A stretch of 64,000 nt of DNA from Cryptomeria japonica (GCF_030272615.1 NC_081405.1:650828920-650892919), one strand, 5' to 3'; positions 44,430 through 56,960 are shown, counted from the stretch's first letter. Made by a program: numbers and translations. The notes: a model not told the origin generated them from the letters alone.

Positions 44430-46911
44430 TCATCTCCTATCTCTAGGGCTAGTAGCTGGAGGTTGGTGATTGTATTTCCCCTCCTGATCTGGTCGTGGGG
44501 GAGGACCCATGGATGTGTATCATGATGAGGAACGTGAGTGACTCTGCGAGGAGCTCCTACGCTCCCTATCCATCATGATCCTGCAATACATGCTCACCTC
44601 TTCCTGTGTCACTACTAGATTATGCTTTGTCCACTGCAATCTCTCTAGAAAACTATTCTCCCTCTCTTACCTAACCTCTATCTCCACCCGGAAGGGGGTG
44701 AACACATCCTCATGTTGCCCAGCACTCCTTTGAGGTCTATGTACTATTTGTGAGGAGCTGCAAATGTGTACGGTGGTGATGATATATGTCACGATATTTT
44801 GGATGAGGGAGCACAACTCTTGAATGCCAACTGTAGAGATAAGAAGAGGTTTTCATTAGTAGAATTCTATATCATCAAATCTAAATACTTAAATACATAA
44901 ATTAAATAATCATAAAATACTTTACCTGGATCTCCCTCCCACCAGTAGAGGTCATGAAAAGAGGTTGCCTGTGCTGGGAACTATGGGGATCTTCCTGCTC
45001 ATAATATCTCTGCACACTAGGCATGGGATGGTGGGGACTAGAATCAAGACCCCTTGTAGGGTCCTTCTCTCCTTGGTATGGTACGATCGGTGCATCTAGG
45101 GCTATGGTGTCATCTCCTGAGTGACGTGGAACTGTATCCGACTCATCCTCTTCATCCTCCTCATCCTCCTCATCCTCTTCCTCCTCCTCTCCATCCTCCT
45201 CATCATCTCCATCCTAATCTCCCTCTCCTGCATCAGGATCATCTCCATCTCTGCCAACATCTTGTTGTCTTGCATCATCCTATTAATCATCTGTGTCTAC
45301 CTCACCTAAGTCCTCAGATGTATCGGAATCATCCTCGCCACCCACATGTCTCCATGGTCCAGGGTTCCCTCTAGGGGATTCTATAGGAAAAATAGGTCTA
45401 GGGTATACCCTACCCCACCATGTGGCATACCCCCGGTGTGCACCCACATCATCAGTATAGTCGGCTACGACATCTCGGTCTGACCCATCTGAATCTATCA
45501 ACTCAATCTTGTCACTAGTAGGCCTCAAAATAGCTCCTGGCCTATAGGGGTCACTTGTGAGTGTCGAATATAAATGGGCACGTCAGTGGGGACACACTAA
45601 TCAAACCCAAACTGTCGTCGAGCTCGATTGAAGTAGAATGGGACTATAACGTGGCTATGTCATCCCTCCAAAAGATGGTTTTTCTGGATGAAAACCAACT
45701 GCCTATGCATACTTGCCCACATGTGCATCTTGAGGTAGGGCCTCCATGCAATTACATCCGCTGTCAATCTATCAAAGGTCACTTTCCAATAAAACAAGTC
45801 TCCGAACTGCCACTCACGGGTAAGGGGATACGCGAACACCCTAGGCTTCTCTAGAACCAAATCAATGGGAACTCTAGCCGGTCTAGTGCATGTGATGTGC
45901 TCGAGTATCCATACCTGTAGCAGTGTGCAGGTCATCAAGTTGCATCCCTGTCCAAACACGTAGTCTCTTAGGTCATGATAGAGGTGGGCTAGCATGCTCC
46001 ACCCCCAGGAGAATACCCTCCTATCTCTCTACATCACTCTCACTACAAAAGTGATACCTCCATGTATATATGAGTCATGCCCATTAGGGCACACGACTAA
46101 TGCTATGGCAGATCATAAGCCATCTCACTAATGGTACCTCACCCGTGGGGTCTAGAAGCCAATTGATCATGATACGACCTCTCATCTCACTGGCATCTGT
46201 CTCCCAATAAAACATATCTACTCCCTCATGTAGTTGGTAGTAGTATGATTGGATCGATACCTAACTGTCTCTCCTCTTATAGGTAGATAGAGTATGTGGT
46301 ACACGTCCTCTAAGGTGACCGTCATTTCTCCCACCCATAGGAGAAAGCTAGAGGTATATGCATCCCATCTCTCCATTAGTTCCATTAACATCATGGGATG
46401 GAACTTGATGGAGGGCATGATCATCACATACCATAATCCTATTGTGTGTAGTAGCTCTCTATCCTCTGGCAAAAGCCTCATAATATAATTCTAAAGGTTG
46501 TGTAATGTGTGGCCAGTAGTATGCTCTCACATGTATGGTAGTATTTGCAAAATGAAACAATCCAATCATTAGTAATCACTCATCAATCATCACCATCTAC
46601 TCAAAACATCATTCTATCTACTCCTAACATCAACTTCCCAATCTCATACAACCCTTGATCATCCTGAGCAAGGACTAGGACGCCCAGGGAGGACCAGAGA
46701 GCCCATGTGGGACAAGGGCGCCCTATGGGGACAATGGTGCCCAGATAGGGGGCATGTGCATAATTAGGGATGCTGACATCATCATTCTAAAAGTTAAAGT
46801 CAACACAAAGTCAATAGAAGTTCAACTCACCTCGTCGAGCGGACTATCGATCAGCATAGCTTGGCGCAGGATCTCCATCTGCGTGGGTCACTCGGGTTGA
46901 CGATGAGGCAT
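44430..46911 (-). pseudogene. Plant-mobile-domain (PMD) gene, antisense in element F, three exons
   Basis: Exon 1 is 46911-46831 (MPHRQPE, a stop, PTQMEILRQAMLIDSPLDE), phase 0, ending at donor GTGAGT. Exon 2 runs from 46490 (acceptor CCTTTAG) to 44926: NYIMRLLPEDRELL...LMERWDAYTSSFLLWVGEMTVTLEDVYHILYLPIRG is the PMD signature (ERW, GEMT.TLEDV..IL.LP). After decay near 46120-46000 it continues MLAHLYHDLRDYVFGQG and VWILEHI, then a basic/acidic tail with a run of Glu and Asp (45150-45200). An intron at 44831-44925 (donor GTAAAG, acceptor CTACAG) leads to exon 3, ending at about 44430. PMD proteins occur in transposons and in host genes of the MAIN/MAIL1 type; here stops make it a pseudogene. 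Its place between a Tat integrase and the polypurine tract, in antisense, suggests it is the element's extra gene. Confidence 0.82.
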
Positions 46912-47493
46912 GATAGTTGTCATGTGGGATCCTCTGCAATGAATAGTGCAAAAAGTCAAAAAAAACTGACAAATGAAGGTGTCACTTCCATATTTATGAG
47001 GTATGCACTTTTTTACTTTTTCCTAATTTTAAGTTAAAAACCCTAATTTAGCTCTTTTCACTTAATATATCATAACTTGAGTTAGGGGGCTTTGATTTTC
47101 ATGCCATCAGCGGTTTCAGGATCATTAATTTTCTCTCTTTCTCCACATTTATTCCATAAAGTGCTTTGATGTACAATCAAGCCTTATTATGAACATTTCT
47201 CATCAAAGTCTTCATCACAATTCATTGTGGTAAACATGATACCCTATTTCACCTCACTAGTAAGCAAGCTAAAATAGGAGGTATATAGTAATCCATGAAT
47301 TTAATCACCTTCATTAGTAAGCATTAGGTGATTTTATGATCTAACATGTGGTTTTGTAGGGTGCAGTTCCTAACTATGTACTGTAGATATTGTTGGGGGC
47401 TTCATCCGATAACTTATGGATATATCATTTTTTAAATAATGTTTACCTTTTTGTACTTTATCTTGCATATGCACATAGTGTCATATGACCGCT
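46912..47493. other. Element F 3' region upstream of the antisense gene, no gene seen
   Basis: About 580 bases between the exon 1 start and the polypurine tract; it would hold the promoter of the antisense gene. No motif recognised. Confidence 0.45.
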
Positions 47494-47508
47494 AAAATGG
47501 GGGCTAAA
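47494..47508 (+). promoter_or_regulatory. Polypurine tract of element F
   Basis: AAAATGGGGGCTAAA directly before TGTAGTGTCG, the LTR start. Position and orientation match an F element read left to right. Confidence 0.7.
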
Positions 47509-47825
47509 TGTAGTGTCGTAAATTGTACACCCTTGCTAGGGTGGTACAATTCCACGCTTGGTTTAGTACCCGCCTTAGTGTGTTTTGCATCTTGCATTTA
47601 TAATTCCATTTAAGAATTTAATTAAATCTAAATTCATATTTCATCACTTCATACATTATAAAGTTGGGCCCTTTTTCTTTAAGTGTGCCCTTTTTATTTT
47701 ATTCCTCCAATAAACCATTAAATCATAAACCCTAATTATGTCTAATTTCGACCTTTAAGACCCAATTTTGCATATCAAAACATCTCCAAATAAGGTGTAA
47801 CTTTGGGATTCACTCTAATATCATT
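47509..47825 (+). repeat. 317-bp LTR head, first of two tandem copies
   Basis: TGTAGTGTCGTAAATTG...; the same sequence restarts at 47826 as TGTAGCATCATAAATTG and runs parallel for the whole 317 bp (TGTACACC.TTGCTAGGGTGG and CCTAATTATGTC blocks). Either a tandem duplication inside one LTR or a truncated LTR of F joined to the LTR of I. Confidence 0.85.
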
Positions 47826-49458
47826 TGTAGCATCATAAATTGTACACCATTGCTAGGGTGGTGCAATTCCATGCTTGGTTTAGCACCCGCTTTAGTGTAT
47901 TTTGTATCCTGCATTTCTAATCTCCTTTAAGCATTTAATTAATTAATTTAATTAAATCTAACTTTATATTTCATCACTTCACACATTATAAATTTGGGCC
48001 CTTCACCCTAACCATTCCCCTTTTCATTTTATTCCTTCAATAAATCATTAAATCATAAACCCTAATTATGTCCTATTTCGACCTTTGAGGCCCGATTTTG
48101 CATATCAAAACATCACAGAATCAGCTGTAACTTTGAGATCCTCTCTAATATCATCATATTTAATGGCCCTGAAAATTTAGTGAAAATTTGATCGAACTAG
48201 GTGCAAGTTGCACCTCGTCCCTGACTTTTTTACCGAAATTTCGGGAGCATAATTCTATGATATTATAATGTTTAACCCCAAGAAATTGGTAGGCAATTCA
48301 GATCCTAGGTTGGCCTAAAGGAGAAATTAAGATCTAGAGTTTCATACATAAGAGCCCTCTTTCTTCATTTTAGATGGAGGATCTAAGATCGAGAGAAGTT
48401 GGAAATGAAGCAATCACAAGGAGCCTTCTATGTAGCAAAAGAGAAGATCTTTTGGAGTCTTCAACAACATTCAACAACACCTATCAAGCATTCATCAAGC
48501 ATTTTTTCATCAATTGGGGGATTTTGAAGATGTAGGAAAGCAATAGGAGATCACCGACTGAAGATTGGCTTATACCTCTCCCTTGGGGTTGGGTATGGTT
48601 TCATGTTGTTTACATGTCTTTGTATGAGCTTCATTACATCAATTTGATTTGCATTCATGCTTTAGATCACTTTGCATCATTGATTTAAAGCATTTAGGGT
48701 TTACTCTTAAGGATTGGTCTAGATTCTTTGCATTCATCTTAGGATCTTGCACACACACAATATTATTGCACACACTATATTACTATACAAATTGGCTATT
48801 TGTTGAGGTGGAAATCACCGAAACAGGGGTTTGACAAGGCAAAACCCTACATAGCCACTCAAAACCCTATTTTCAACTACAGGTGCAGATTCAAGATCTA
48901 AGCATCACGTCAAATTTCAGGACCGACCTAGCACACAGACTTAGTTCCAAGGACCATATCTCAAGAAAAACCATTGGGACGGGGGTGTGGTGCCCTGGTC
49001 CTCCCAGATTTTGGCAGATTTTGGCAGAACCACAATTTGCAATCTTCAGTTCACAATTTGTCAGTAAGAGCTTCCAGTTTATAAAATTAGCACAGGGGCA
49101 TAACACTCCTGTCCCAGACATTTTGGCTCAAATTTCTAGTACAGGTGCACCTCTGAATTTGTCTCATAATCTATACTTTCTAGCAGTATATCAGTTGTTC
49201 TCAATTCTGCATTTCCAGATTAGGGTTCCTTGGGTATACTTGCATTCTATGTTAATATTCAAATCTACACTTTGCATTTCTCCTATCTCTCATTTATAGC
49301 AAGGGAATAGAAACCCTAAGAGGTAATCCTTGGCTCTCTCTTCCTCACAAGAAGTAGTCGAACTGTGTTACCTCCCTAGGCTCTTTCGTAGTCCATGAGT
49401 GTGTACACGAGAGTGGGATTAGGGTTTGCTTACTTAGTCTCACTTTTCCCCCTAAACA
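47826..49458 (+). repeat. LTR of Tat-type element I
   Basis: 1633 bp, TGTAGCATC...CCTAAACA. No second copy lies in the window to its right. A candidate primer site follows after four bases. ORFs at 48649 and 48883 are short, without domains, inside the LTR. Confidence 0.7.
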
Positions 49459-49462
49459 TCTT

Positions 49463-49480
49463 TGGTGAACCCAACGTGAA
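49463..49480 (+). promoter_or_regulatory. Candidate primer binding site of element I
   Basis: TGGTGAACCCAACGTGAA, four bases after the LTR end, starts with TGG as expected for the complement of a CCA end. The tRNA was not identified. Confidence 0.5.
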
Positions 49481-49782
49481 TTCAATCTCATTTTTGCATT
49501 GTTAGATATAGATTTAGAATCTTTACTTTGCTTTATAAACTTAAATGCTATAAAAAATTTAAAAAAAAATTCTTTTATTTGCTTGCATTGTGTGTTTAAA
49601 ATTCATTCAATTTCTATTTCAAAAATGCAAATTTTAATTTGCAAGATGTTCATACTTTTAATGATGTATGCAATTATGTTGATTATGATTTTAGTACGGA
49701 TGAATTAGATAAAGCTCCGGATGAGTTTTTGAACCCTAAGCCTTAACCTTCATTTTGCCAAAAACTAATCAGCCTAGTTAAT

Positions 49783-50631
49783 ATGTCATTTTGTGGTGAT
49801 GAGAAAGAAAAGTTGAATGATCTCTCTCATGGGTACATTCCTATCAACTCATCTACTAAATCTAGTGACATGGTTGCCTACAACAATTCCCCTTATGAGG
49901 AGATGTCTCCTTTTGAATCAAAAGATAAACCTTCCAATCGATATGACCATGACTTATTGGATGATGCCCTTGATGACTTTATGTCTCTTTCTAAATCTTT
50001 AAACAAAAATAATATGTCTAAAAGATTAATCAATATGATAAATGTAAATGAGCATAGCAAGCCTCTTTTCGTAGTCAAAGGCGCTTATCCTTCTTCAACT
50101 TCAGAACTTCCCAACCAACCCCTTTTCACTATTCAAAGCGGATATAGTCATCATATCTTTAATACTCCTAACAAACTTGTCATTATTGTGCAAGGAAGAA
50201 ATCCCACTAAGAGTCATTATAGTTATGCTAAACAACTAGCAAAGGAGAGTCATCATACAATTGCCCACACTTACAACACAAGAAACAATAGGCAACCTAA
50301 CCCTCCTCTGGTTATCCCTACTTCTCTTCCTCATCCTCAACCTATTCTTCCTCAAGAACCTCGCATTTCACAAATTCTTGGTAAGGAATATGATATTATT
50401 AAACAACTCAAAGCTACTCTTGCCAAGATATCCCTTTGGGATTTGATTCAAACTTCTTCAACCCATCATGGAATGTTACAAGATGCCTTGAAAACTTTGA
50501 ATGTCCCACCTATAGTAACATCTAAAAAAATGACTTCCTTGATTGACTCTATCACATCTCCTAAGGCTCAAATTGTGTTTACACAAGATGAGTTGCCACT
50601 AGTAAGATCCAACATCAATATGATCTTTTAA
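49783..50631 (+). CDS. Element I pre-protease region of the polyprotein
   Basis: One open frame of 282 residues from MSFCGDEKEKLNDLSHGYIP. The C-terminal half (EYDIIKQLKATLAKISLWDLIQTS, HHGMLQDALKTLNVPP, AQIVFTQDELP) is the block that precedes the protease in Tat-type elements. No gag domain lies between the LTR and this frame, so gag is absent here and appears only at 54.6 kb. About 300 bases before the frame hold nothing recognisable. Confidence 0.7.
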   Translation: MSFCGDEKEKLNDLSHGYIPINSSTKSSDMVAYNNSPYEEMSPFESKDKPSNRYDHDLLDDALDDFMSLSKSLNKNNMSKRLINMINVNEHSKPLFVVKGAYPSSTSELPNQPLFTIQSGYSHHIFNTPNKLVIIVQGRNPTKSHYSYAKQLAKESHHTIAHTYNTRNNRQPNPPLVIPTSLPHPQPILPQEPRISQILGKEYDIIKQLKATLAKISLWDLIQTSSTHHGMLQDALKTLNVPPIVTSKKMTSLIDSITSPKAQIVFTQDELPLVRSNINMIF

Positions 50632-51482
50632 TGATTGTTGTTATCATAAATGATAATGCGATAAGACAAACACTACTGGACAATGGTTTTGGCCTTAATG
50701 TTTGTAGCATTAATTTGTTTCATAAAATAAATATTGATGCATCTCTCATTAAGCTTGATTCTCTTACTATCTGAGGCATTGACAATGTTGCTAAATCTTC
50801 ATTAGGTATCATCACATTGCTTGTTAAGGTAGGTCATGTTACTTTACCCACACCTATTCATGTCATGCCTGGAAATATGACATATAATTTGTTATTAGGG
50901 ATACCTTGGATTCATAGCACGCAAGTTGTCCCCTCTACATTGCATAGGAAATTTAAATTCATTTACAACAATAAGACATAAACCTTGCTAGGTGATACTA
51001 ATCTCCAGGCTTGTCTACAAACATCAACATCCAAATCCTCTTCAACTGGTTCTTCCCCAACTAGCTTCGATGATTCTACCAAAACCTCTACTCCTACTAG
51101 TGTGTCTATTTCCTCAATTCTATATCCTACCTCTAGTTCATCTCCCAATGATTCCTCAAATGAACCTAAGGTTCCCAAGGAAAAGCCTTCTCAACCCGAT
51201 TCTACCACTGAAGATGTCTTCTCTTCTGAAAAGATTCTTGCAGAAGATGATTGGGGATCCCTTGAATTTAATCCTACCTTCATAGGAGAATATAAAATTC
51301 CCCCTAGAGAACCCAAGGTTGAAAAGAAGAAAGAAGAAGAAGAAGAACCTAAAAAGCAATCCACATTACCCAATCCATTGAGTAATAACTTTGTGGCGGC
51401 TTCTCAGACTTCGTCTCCTTTGGTGTCTAATTTAGAGGATTTTGATCCATTACTTTATGAAAATCCTCCTTCTCTTTCATAA
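50632..51482 (+). pseudogene. Element I aspartic protease and Pro/Ser/Thr-rich linker
   Basis: Begins MIVVIINDNAIRQTLLDNGFGLNVCSINL; LDNG stands where the active site D-S/T/D-G is expected, Ser/Thr replaced by Asn. GIDNVAKSSLGIITLLVKVGHVTLPTPIHVMPG and YNLLLGIPWIHS are the flap and C-terminal motifs (LLG.PW). Stops at about 50775 and 50980. A Ser/Thr/Pro-rich linker with a Glu/Lys-rich end follows (50985-51482). Confidence 0.8.
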
Positions 51483-51838
51483 ATGGCTAACCTTTATGGT
51501 ATTGACTTTCACATCCTATCTAGGTGTGGATATAATGATAATGGATGTTGTGCCCAAGAACAAGGGATAAAAGTTCCCTTGGAAAATAACTTGCGTGATA
51601 CAAAATTTGGGCTTGGCTATCATCCTTTCGAGGGTACTAAAGCTTCTATGAGACCATCTATCAATGTTAATGTCATTTCTACTTCCCTCTCAATTAAATA
51701 TCCAAAGCATATTGAATGTGAGTCTTCTAGTGTCTCTGCTTTGGATGTTTTTCCGACCGATGATTCCTTAGCTGAATTCCTAGCAGTCTATGACAACCTT
51801 CCTCGTTATTTCCTTTTTCCATCTTTCCCCCTCTTCAT
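51483..51838 (+). pseudogene. Element I linker between protease and reverse transcriptase
   Basis: GIKVPLENNLRDTKFGLGYHPFEGTKASMRP resembles the linker that precedes the Tat reverse transcriptase, ending FPTDDSLAEFLAVYDNLPRY. No reverse transcriptase follows; the sequence changes at about 51800-51838. Confidence 0.6.
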
Positions 51839-51858
51839 TTTGGCACGCTCGGTGTGAC
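51839..51858 (+). promoter_or_regulatory. Second primer-site-like sequence
   Basis: TGGCACGCTCGGTGTGACCC looks like the start of the interior of another Tat-type element, and gag follows 2.8 kb later. No LTR was recognised immediately to its left. Confidence 0.35.
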
Positions 51859-54631
51859 CCACGTTCCTAGAATTTAACCCTTTTTTGGAGCTTTTGCAAG
51901 TTTTGGTTGCAGGTATTGGAATAGCGCAAGCGACTGCAAATCGGTGAGAGCGCTTCGGATTCAGCACAAGTGATAGGCAGTTTGGCGCATGCACACACGC
52001 TTTAGCGCATAAGCTTCAAATTCAAATTTTCAACCCGCCTGTTATGTAGGTCTGCACATAAGCATGAGCGCTGCGGGATCAACGCGTCCACCCTTAACCT
52101 CATCGTATTTAGTTTCAGCATTTTCCCTCTTCCTTTCTCTCATTTTATTTTATAGTTGATAACCTAAAAACACTAAAAAAAGCAAAAAAGATTTAAAAGA
52201 CTAAAAAAATTAGTTAGTTTTTTGTCTAATTATCCTTTTTTTTTTTTTTTAATTCACTTCAGCGCGAGCGTTCTACAAGTAGTGCGGGCGCTTCGCAACA
52301 TTCCCGCTAATTTTGAAATTTTTGAATTTCAAATCTTTGTTATGTTTTTTTTAACTAACCTTTTTCAGTGTGAGCCCAAGCGTTTCAGCACAACCGCAAA
52401 CAGAACTGCGCGACCGCTCAGGTATATTCTCCATTTTCTATTTTTTTAATTTGCGGCCCCACCTTAGCGCGTATGCAGGCATTTCAGTGCTTCAGCGCGA
52501 CTGTCTGCATAACAACGCGACCGCTATTTCTGTAGACCTTTGTCTTCTAATCAGATTTTGTGAGTTTTGTAGGTTTTTTTGAGTGGTCCAAGGCATTACC
52601 CGAGACTACTAACCTATGTTTTTGTAGGACGTTGGCCCAAGACTCCGCTTGTCAAATATTTCATTGATTAAACTTTAAAAACTACTAACATACTTGTTTT
52701 GTAGGTTGCCAAGGAGATACAAGCAAATTCCGTGTCTTTATTTTTTTTAACTTAGGCACCTAGATTTAATTAGGGGATAAAAAGAACATATGTTTGAAGT
52801 GTTTGAGAAAATTGTGAAAGTAGGAGAGTATGCTCTTGTCTATCTAAACAATCAGAAATCCAGACCTTTGGCACTTTTCTATCTTGTTGTGTGCTTTCCC
52901 TTAACGGGTCTGCCCTCCTGATTTGTTTGGGCATCAGTGAGAGGGGAACAACCCAAGTGATTACAGTCGGACCTGGGCATTCCAACTCACTATAATAAAT
53001 AGGCCTCTTGAGACAAAAGTTTCGAATGACGGAGCTATTTGAGAGTTAACTCTCATATTGGGCATTTTGTACGGCCTTTAGGTCTCAATCACACTTGTGT
53101 GACTACATCTTGCTTGGTACTTTTTAGGGATATAGACTTCAATCACACTTGCACGACTACAAGGATTATTCTTCGAACGGAAATCCTTATTAAGAACTCT
53201 AGGATTAGAGACCACTTGGTTCACCTCCAAAAGGTGCATAATCTTTGTGCAAGGGAGATAGTAACTCCCCCAAGAGATTTTTCATATCGTGCCCCCATTA
53301 GCATTTGGAGTCGACTAATATGGCGTTGGGAATCCATTGCGTGAGACCCATCGACCACATTCTGATTAGCTATTGGGTGTGTGCCTGAGTCAGCAAGCAA
53401 AGGTTTTCCTCCTCAGCCAATTTCCTAGGGTAGCTTCGTATGCTTGATGTGTTTATGTGAATTAACAACCAATGTGTTTGCTTTGTCTTATTGCCAAGAG
53501 TAGAATTAGTCATCATCCTAGTCATTATCGTCAAAATCAAGTCTAGTCCACATCATATTCAAGTCATACCCAAATCATATCTTAGTCATACATAAAATTT
53601 TGAACCAACATAAACCAAGTCCAAGTCAACAAACTCAAGTCTTCCAAACAAGTCCCAAACTACGTCAGAACTCCGTCCATCTCATGTTTCATAAGCCCAA
53701 GTTGTATAAGCATCCCAAGAAGTCCATCTACCGACCAATCAAGAAGAAGAAGAAGCTCAAGCAAAGAAAACTCGTTAGATGTCAAAATTTTTGGTACACC
53801 AATCGCAAACTCTTGCTTAAACATAGGACCTTTTTGCACCATTACCACGATTACATCCATGGTCATAGAAATGAGTTTGATGCTAGTGATGAATTAAGAT
53901 TTTGTGCCCTCCATCAAGGTTCAGGCTTGTCTTTTAACACCAACTATCATCATAATCAGGGTGGTTGCATTCCTTCATACAACTTGCCACCCAGACCAAT
54001 CACCTATTGAGTCATGTTCATGCCAAGAATAGTCTAGTCATCAAACGTCTTCTAATCATCACTATCACCTCTCCTTGATCAATCATCCTCAATCTTTCCT
54101 AAAGACTTGGAACATGAACCAATTTTCAATCAATCATCCTTAATTGAATCAATCCTCAATCAATCATCCCTTAATCCAATTAACCTCATGTTAAGGTTTA
54201 TGCTTGTGAAGTTTTATGTAGAACTCATCTTTAATCAATCAATCATTTGGCTTTTGTGCTTGAAGAAGAATCCTCTCCAAGTACCTTTGCCCCATCCTTT
54301 GAGTTGATCAAGACTCTTATCTCGCGTATTTATTTTGATTAGGATCGTTAATCAATCCTTAGTAGAAGAAAGGCTTTGATCATTATTCTAAGGTCTAAAT
54401 TTTACCCAAATTGGTCATTACCTTGCTTGTGCTTTCATCGTCCCCCACCTAAATTCCTCATTCAAGGACTAAGGTGAAATCTTAATCAAACCCGTGACCT
54501 AATCCAAGGACTCAATCAGTCAATAAAAACCGATTTCATCAAGTCCAAATTAAATCCAAAATCCAAGATCTTTGCTAAGTCCTTTCATCAAATCTTTTTC
54601 CTCTAATCAATCTTTCTAAAGCTATTCTTGT
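51859..54631 (+). other. Long leader before the gag of element I
   Basis: No recognised gene. Contains the GCGC-word cluster at 51915-52530. A frame at 53600-54010 (136 residues, His/Lys/Pro-rich) has no recognised domain. Long leaders are usual in Tat/Ogre elements. Confidence 0.5.
51915..52530. repeat. Cluster of degenerate GCGC-rich words
   Basis: In an AT-rich setting, words such as AGCGC, GCGCGAC, GCGCGAGCG, GGGCGCTTC and ACGCGACCGC recur in at least five blocks (about 51920, 52060, 52260, 52370, 52460), separated by T-rich stretches. Confidence 0.7.
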
Positions 54632-56960
54632 ATGGTCACAAATCGATCTCAAAAGAAAAAGATGGTCGAACAACAATATGGCATGTCGAACATTAGTGTC
54701 CTATATCAAGACTCTACACAAGATCTTACACAAAGTGTACAACCCAGCATCCAAAATCAACCACAAGAGGACCCTAATATGGTTGATCGAGATAAATTCT
54801 CTCCGGAAGTGCAAACATTTTTAGAAGGCTCTTATAATCAAGAAATGATGGAGAAATTTATCCGACATAATCCTAGTGCTCTTCTAAAGACTTATTGAAA
54901 ATGGAGCTCGCCTTCCCCCCCATTTTGATAGATCCATTCTTGATCAACAACCACAAGGAGATCTTGCTCCTCATATCGTCACATCCATTCTTCAACCTCA
55001 ATCAATTGCACCCTCGCCCATCATCCAACCCCAATCAATAACGCCCATGGCATCTGTCCCCGTGGTCTCCATTCTTCCTTCTTCCTTCTTAGCATCTATG
55101 CCAATATCCAATCCAATCTCATATATTATCCAACATGCTTCTATGTCATCTTCTTCTACCTGACCATACGTTTCTATTCTATAATCCTCCATTCCTCTCA
55201 ACAATGTTGCTAACTTCATTTGAGCTTTGCTTCCTCCTGTCACAATAATTTGTGGGTCGCAACCAATTGTCACTCAAGTCCCCATGACATCGCCCATCAC
55301 ATCTCACATCCCCGCTTCCTCATCATATCAATACATTAGTGGTCGTGGTACACCTTCCATGACTCATCCGATTCTAGGGGCAAACACAATCTATCATGTC
55401 CAAAATCCACAAGAAGACATCATTGAGGAAATCTAAGACATGAAAAACATTACTAAAAACATGAAGGAAGGGACTAACAAAAGAAAGCCTTACTCGTTTG
55501 AGGAATTTTGTCCTTGTCCTTATGACCCCTCTATATCAATTGAATCATGCCTGGCAGGGTTTGAGATGCCTAAGATCACGAAGTATGAGGGCAAAGGGGG
55601 CCCCCGAGACCATGTTCATGAGTTTCACATCTTATGTCAAGAAGTCTACTATAGTGACTTATACCTTCAAAGGCTCTTCCCTAAGAGTCTCTTGGGAGAT
55701 GCTCTTGCATGGTTCTCATCCTTACCTCAAGGTTCTATCACTTCCTTCCTAGACTTAGCAGAAAAGTTTGTGGCCCACTATGCCTACAACATTGTTAATG
55801 ATGTTTCCATGATGGACCTTTGTAACACAAAACAAAGGTCTGGAGAGACTTTCGCTAACTTCTTGCAAAGATGGCAACATCTCATCAAGAAATTCCAATG
55901 GCACATGCCACAACAAGACCAAATCTAAATATTTCAAAAGAATCTGGTGCCCAAACTATCAAGACCCTTGACATCTCAATGTATCAAATCTTTCCAAAAA
56001 TTGATTGACAAGGGCCTAGCTCTTGAATGAGACTTGTTAGAGGAAGGAACCTTAAAATATTATCAAATATCAAGTCAAAAGTATTCCTCTTACCATAATG
56101 AGAAACCAAAATTTTGGTCCAAAAACAAGAACATAGTCAATGATGGTGTGACTGATACAAAACGAGTCCAGACCGTGGCCGCTCCTCCAAAGCCCACCAC
56201 CACCAATCGCCAATTCAACAATCAAAATAATCAAAATCAATCTCAAAAGCCTCATAACAATGTCTCAATTTAGGGGCGGCTACCTCGATCTAACAACATG
56301 ACTCTAAGAGACTTCACTCCTCTTGTCGAGCCCATTGAGGTTGTGTTACTTAAGCTTGTCCAAGCAGGCGCAGTAGTCTTACCGATAACTCGCTCGTTTG
56401 ATCCTAATCAACCCAAACCTAGGTCGTACAATGAGAATGAGTATTGTGAATATCATCATATCAATGGTCATGATAAACGATAGTGTATGAAGCTGAAAAT
56501 CTACATACAAGACCTCATTGATAAGGGTGATATTGAAGTAGCAACAGCCAAACTTGGTAACAACAATGACAAACTTAAGATGTACCAGGAACCTTTCCTG
56601 AAACATGATAAAGGTAAAGGCAAAGGACAAGGCATCAACTATAGTAGAAAAGATGGGTTACAAAGAACACAGCCTGGGACCAGAAGGGAAATGAATAAAA
56701 GCACCAATACATCCCATCTAAAACAAGTATAACAGGGGCTTGGGTTATACTCCAGTGCCTAAGATCACTCTCACTGGTGCCCCTTCAAGTCCTTCTCTGG
56801 ATGTTGAAGACTCTAATGAAGAGGAGTTCCATGAAATTCCTTTTGAATACGAAGATGACATCTTCTTTGAGACCCATGTCAATACCATCACTCCCATAAC
56901 CCCTCCCATTCTGCATGAGCTACAACCTGTCCATCCCGAACTCATAGACCAGGGCCAATG
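54632..56960 (+). pseudogene. gag: Element I gag
   Basis: N-terminal Gln-rich part (54632-54898), stop, variable Pro/Ser/Thr-rich stretch, then the gag core from 55440: PYSFEEFCPCPYDPSISIES, MPKITKYEGKGGPRDHVHEF, LLGDALAWFSSLP, FANFLQRWQHLIKKF. After stops at 55926 and 56028 come the C-terminal block and zinc-site remnant CEYHHINGHDKR.C..LK (about 56445-56500) with IQDLIDKGDIE. An acidic block (56740-56961) follows. This matches the Tat gag layout; five or more stops make it a pseudogene. Confidence 0.85.

Noticed and set aside
45078-45374. His/Pro/Leu-rich plus-strand ORFs
   Set aside because: Shadow frames of the acidic GAG/GAT repeat that codes Glu/Asp in the antisense PMD gene.
45560-46481. 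PMD gene as a functional host MAIN/MAIL1-type gene
   Set aside because: Stops in exon 1 and in the middle of exon 2, and its position inside a Tat-type element, argue for a decayed transposon-borne copy.
53600-54010. 136-residue His/Lys-rich ORF in the leader of element I
   Set aside because: No recognised domain and no support beyond an open frame; mentioned in the leader entry only.
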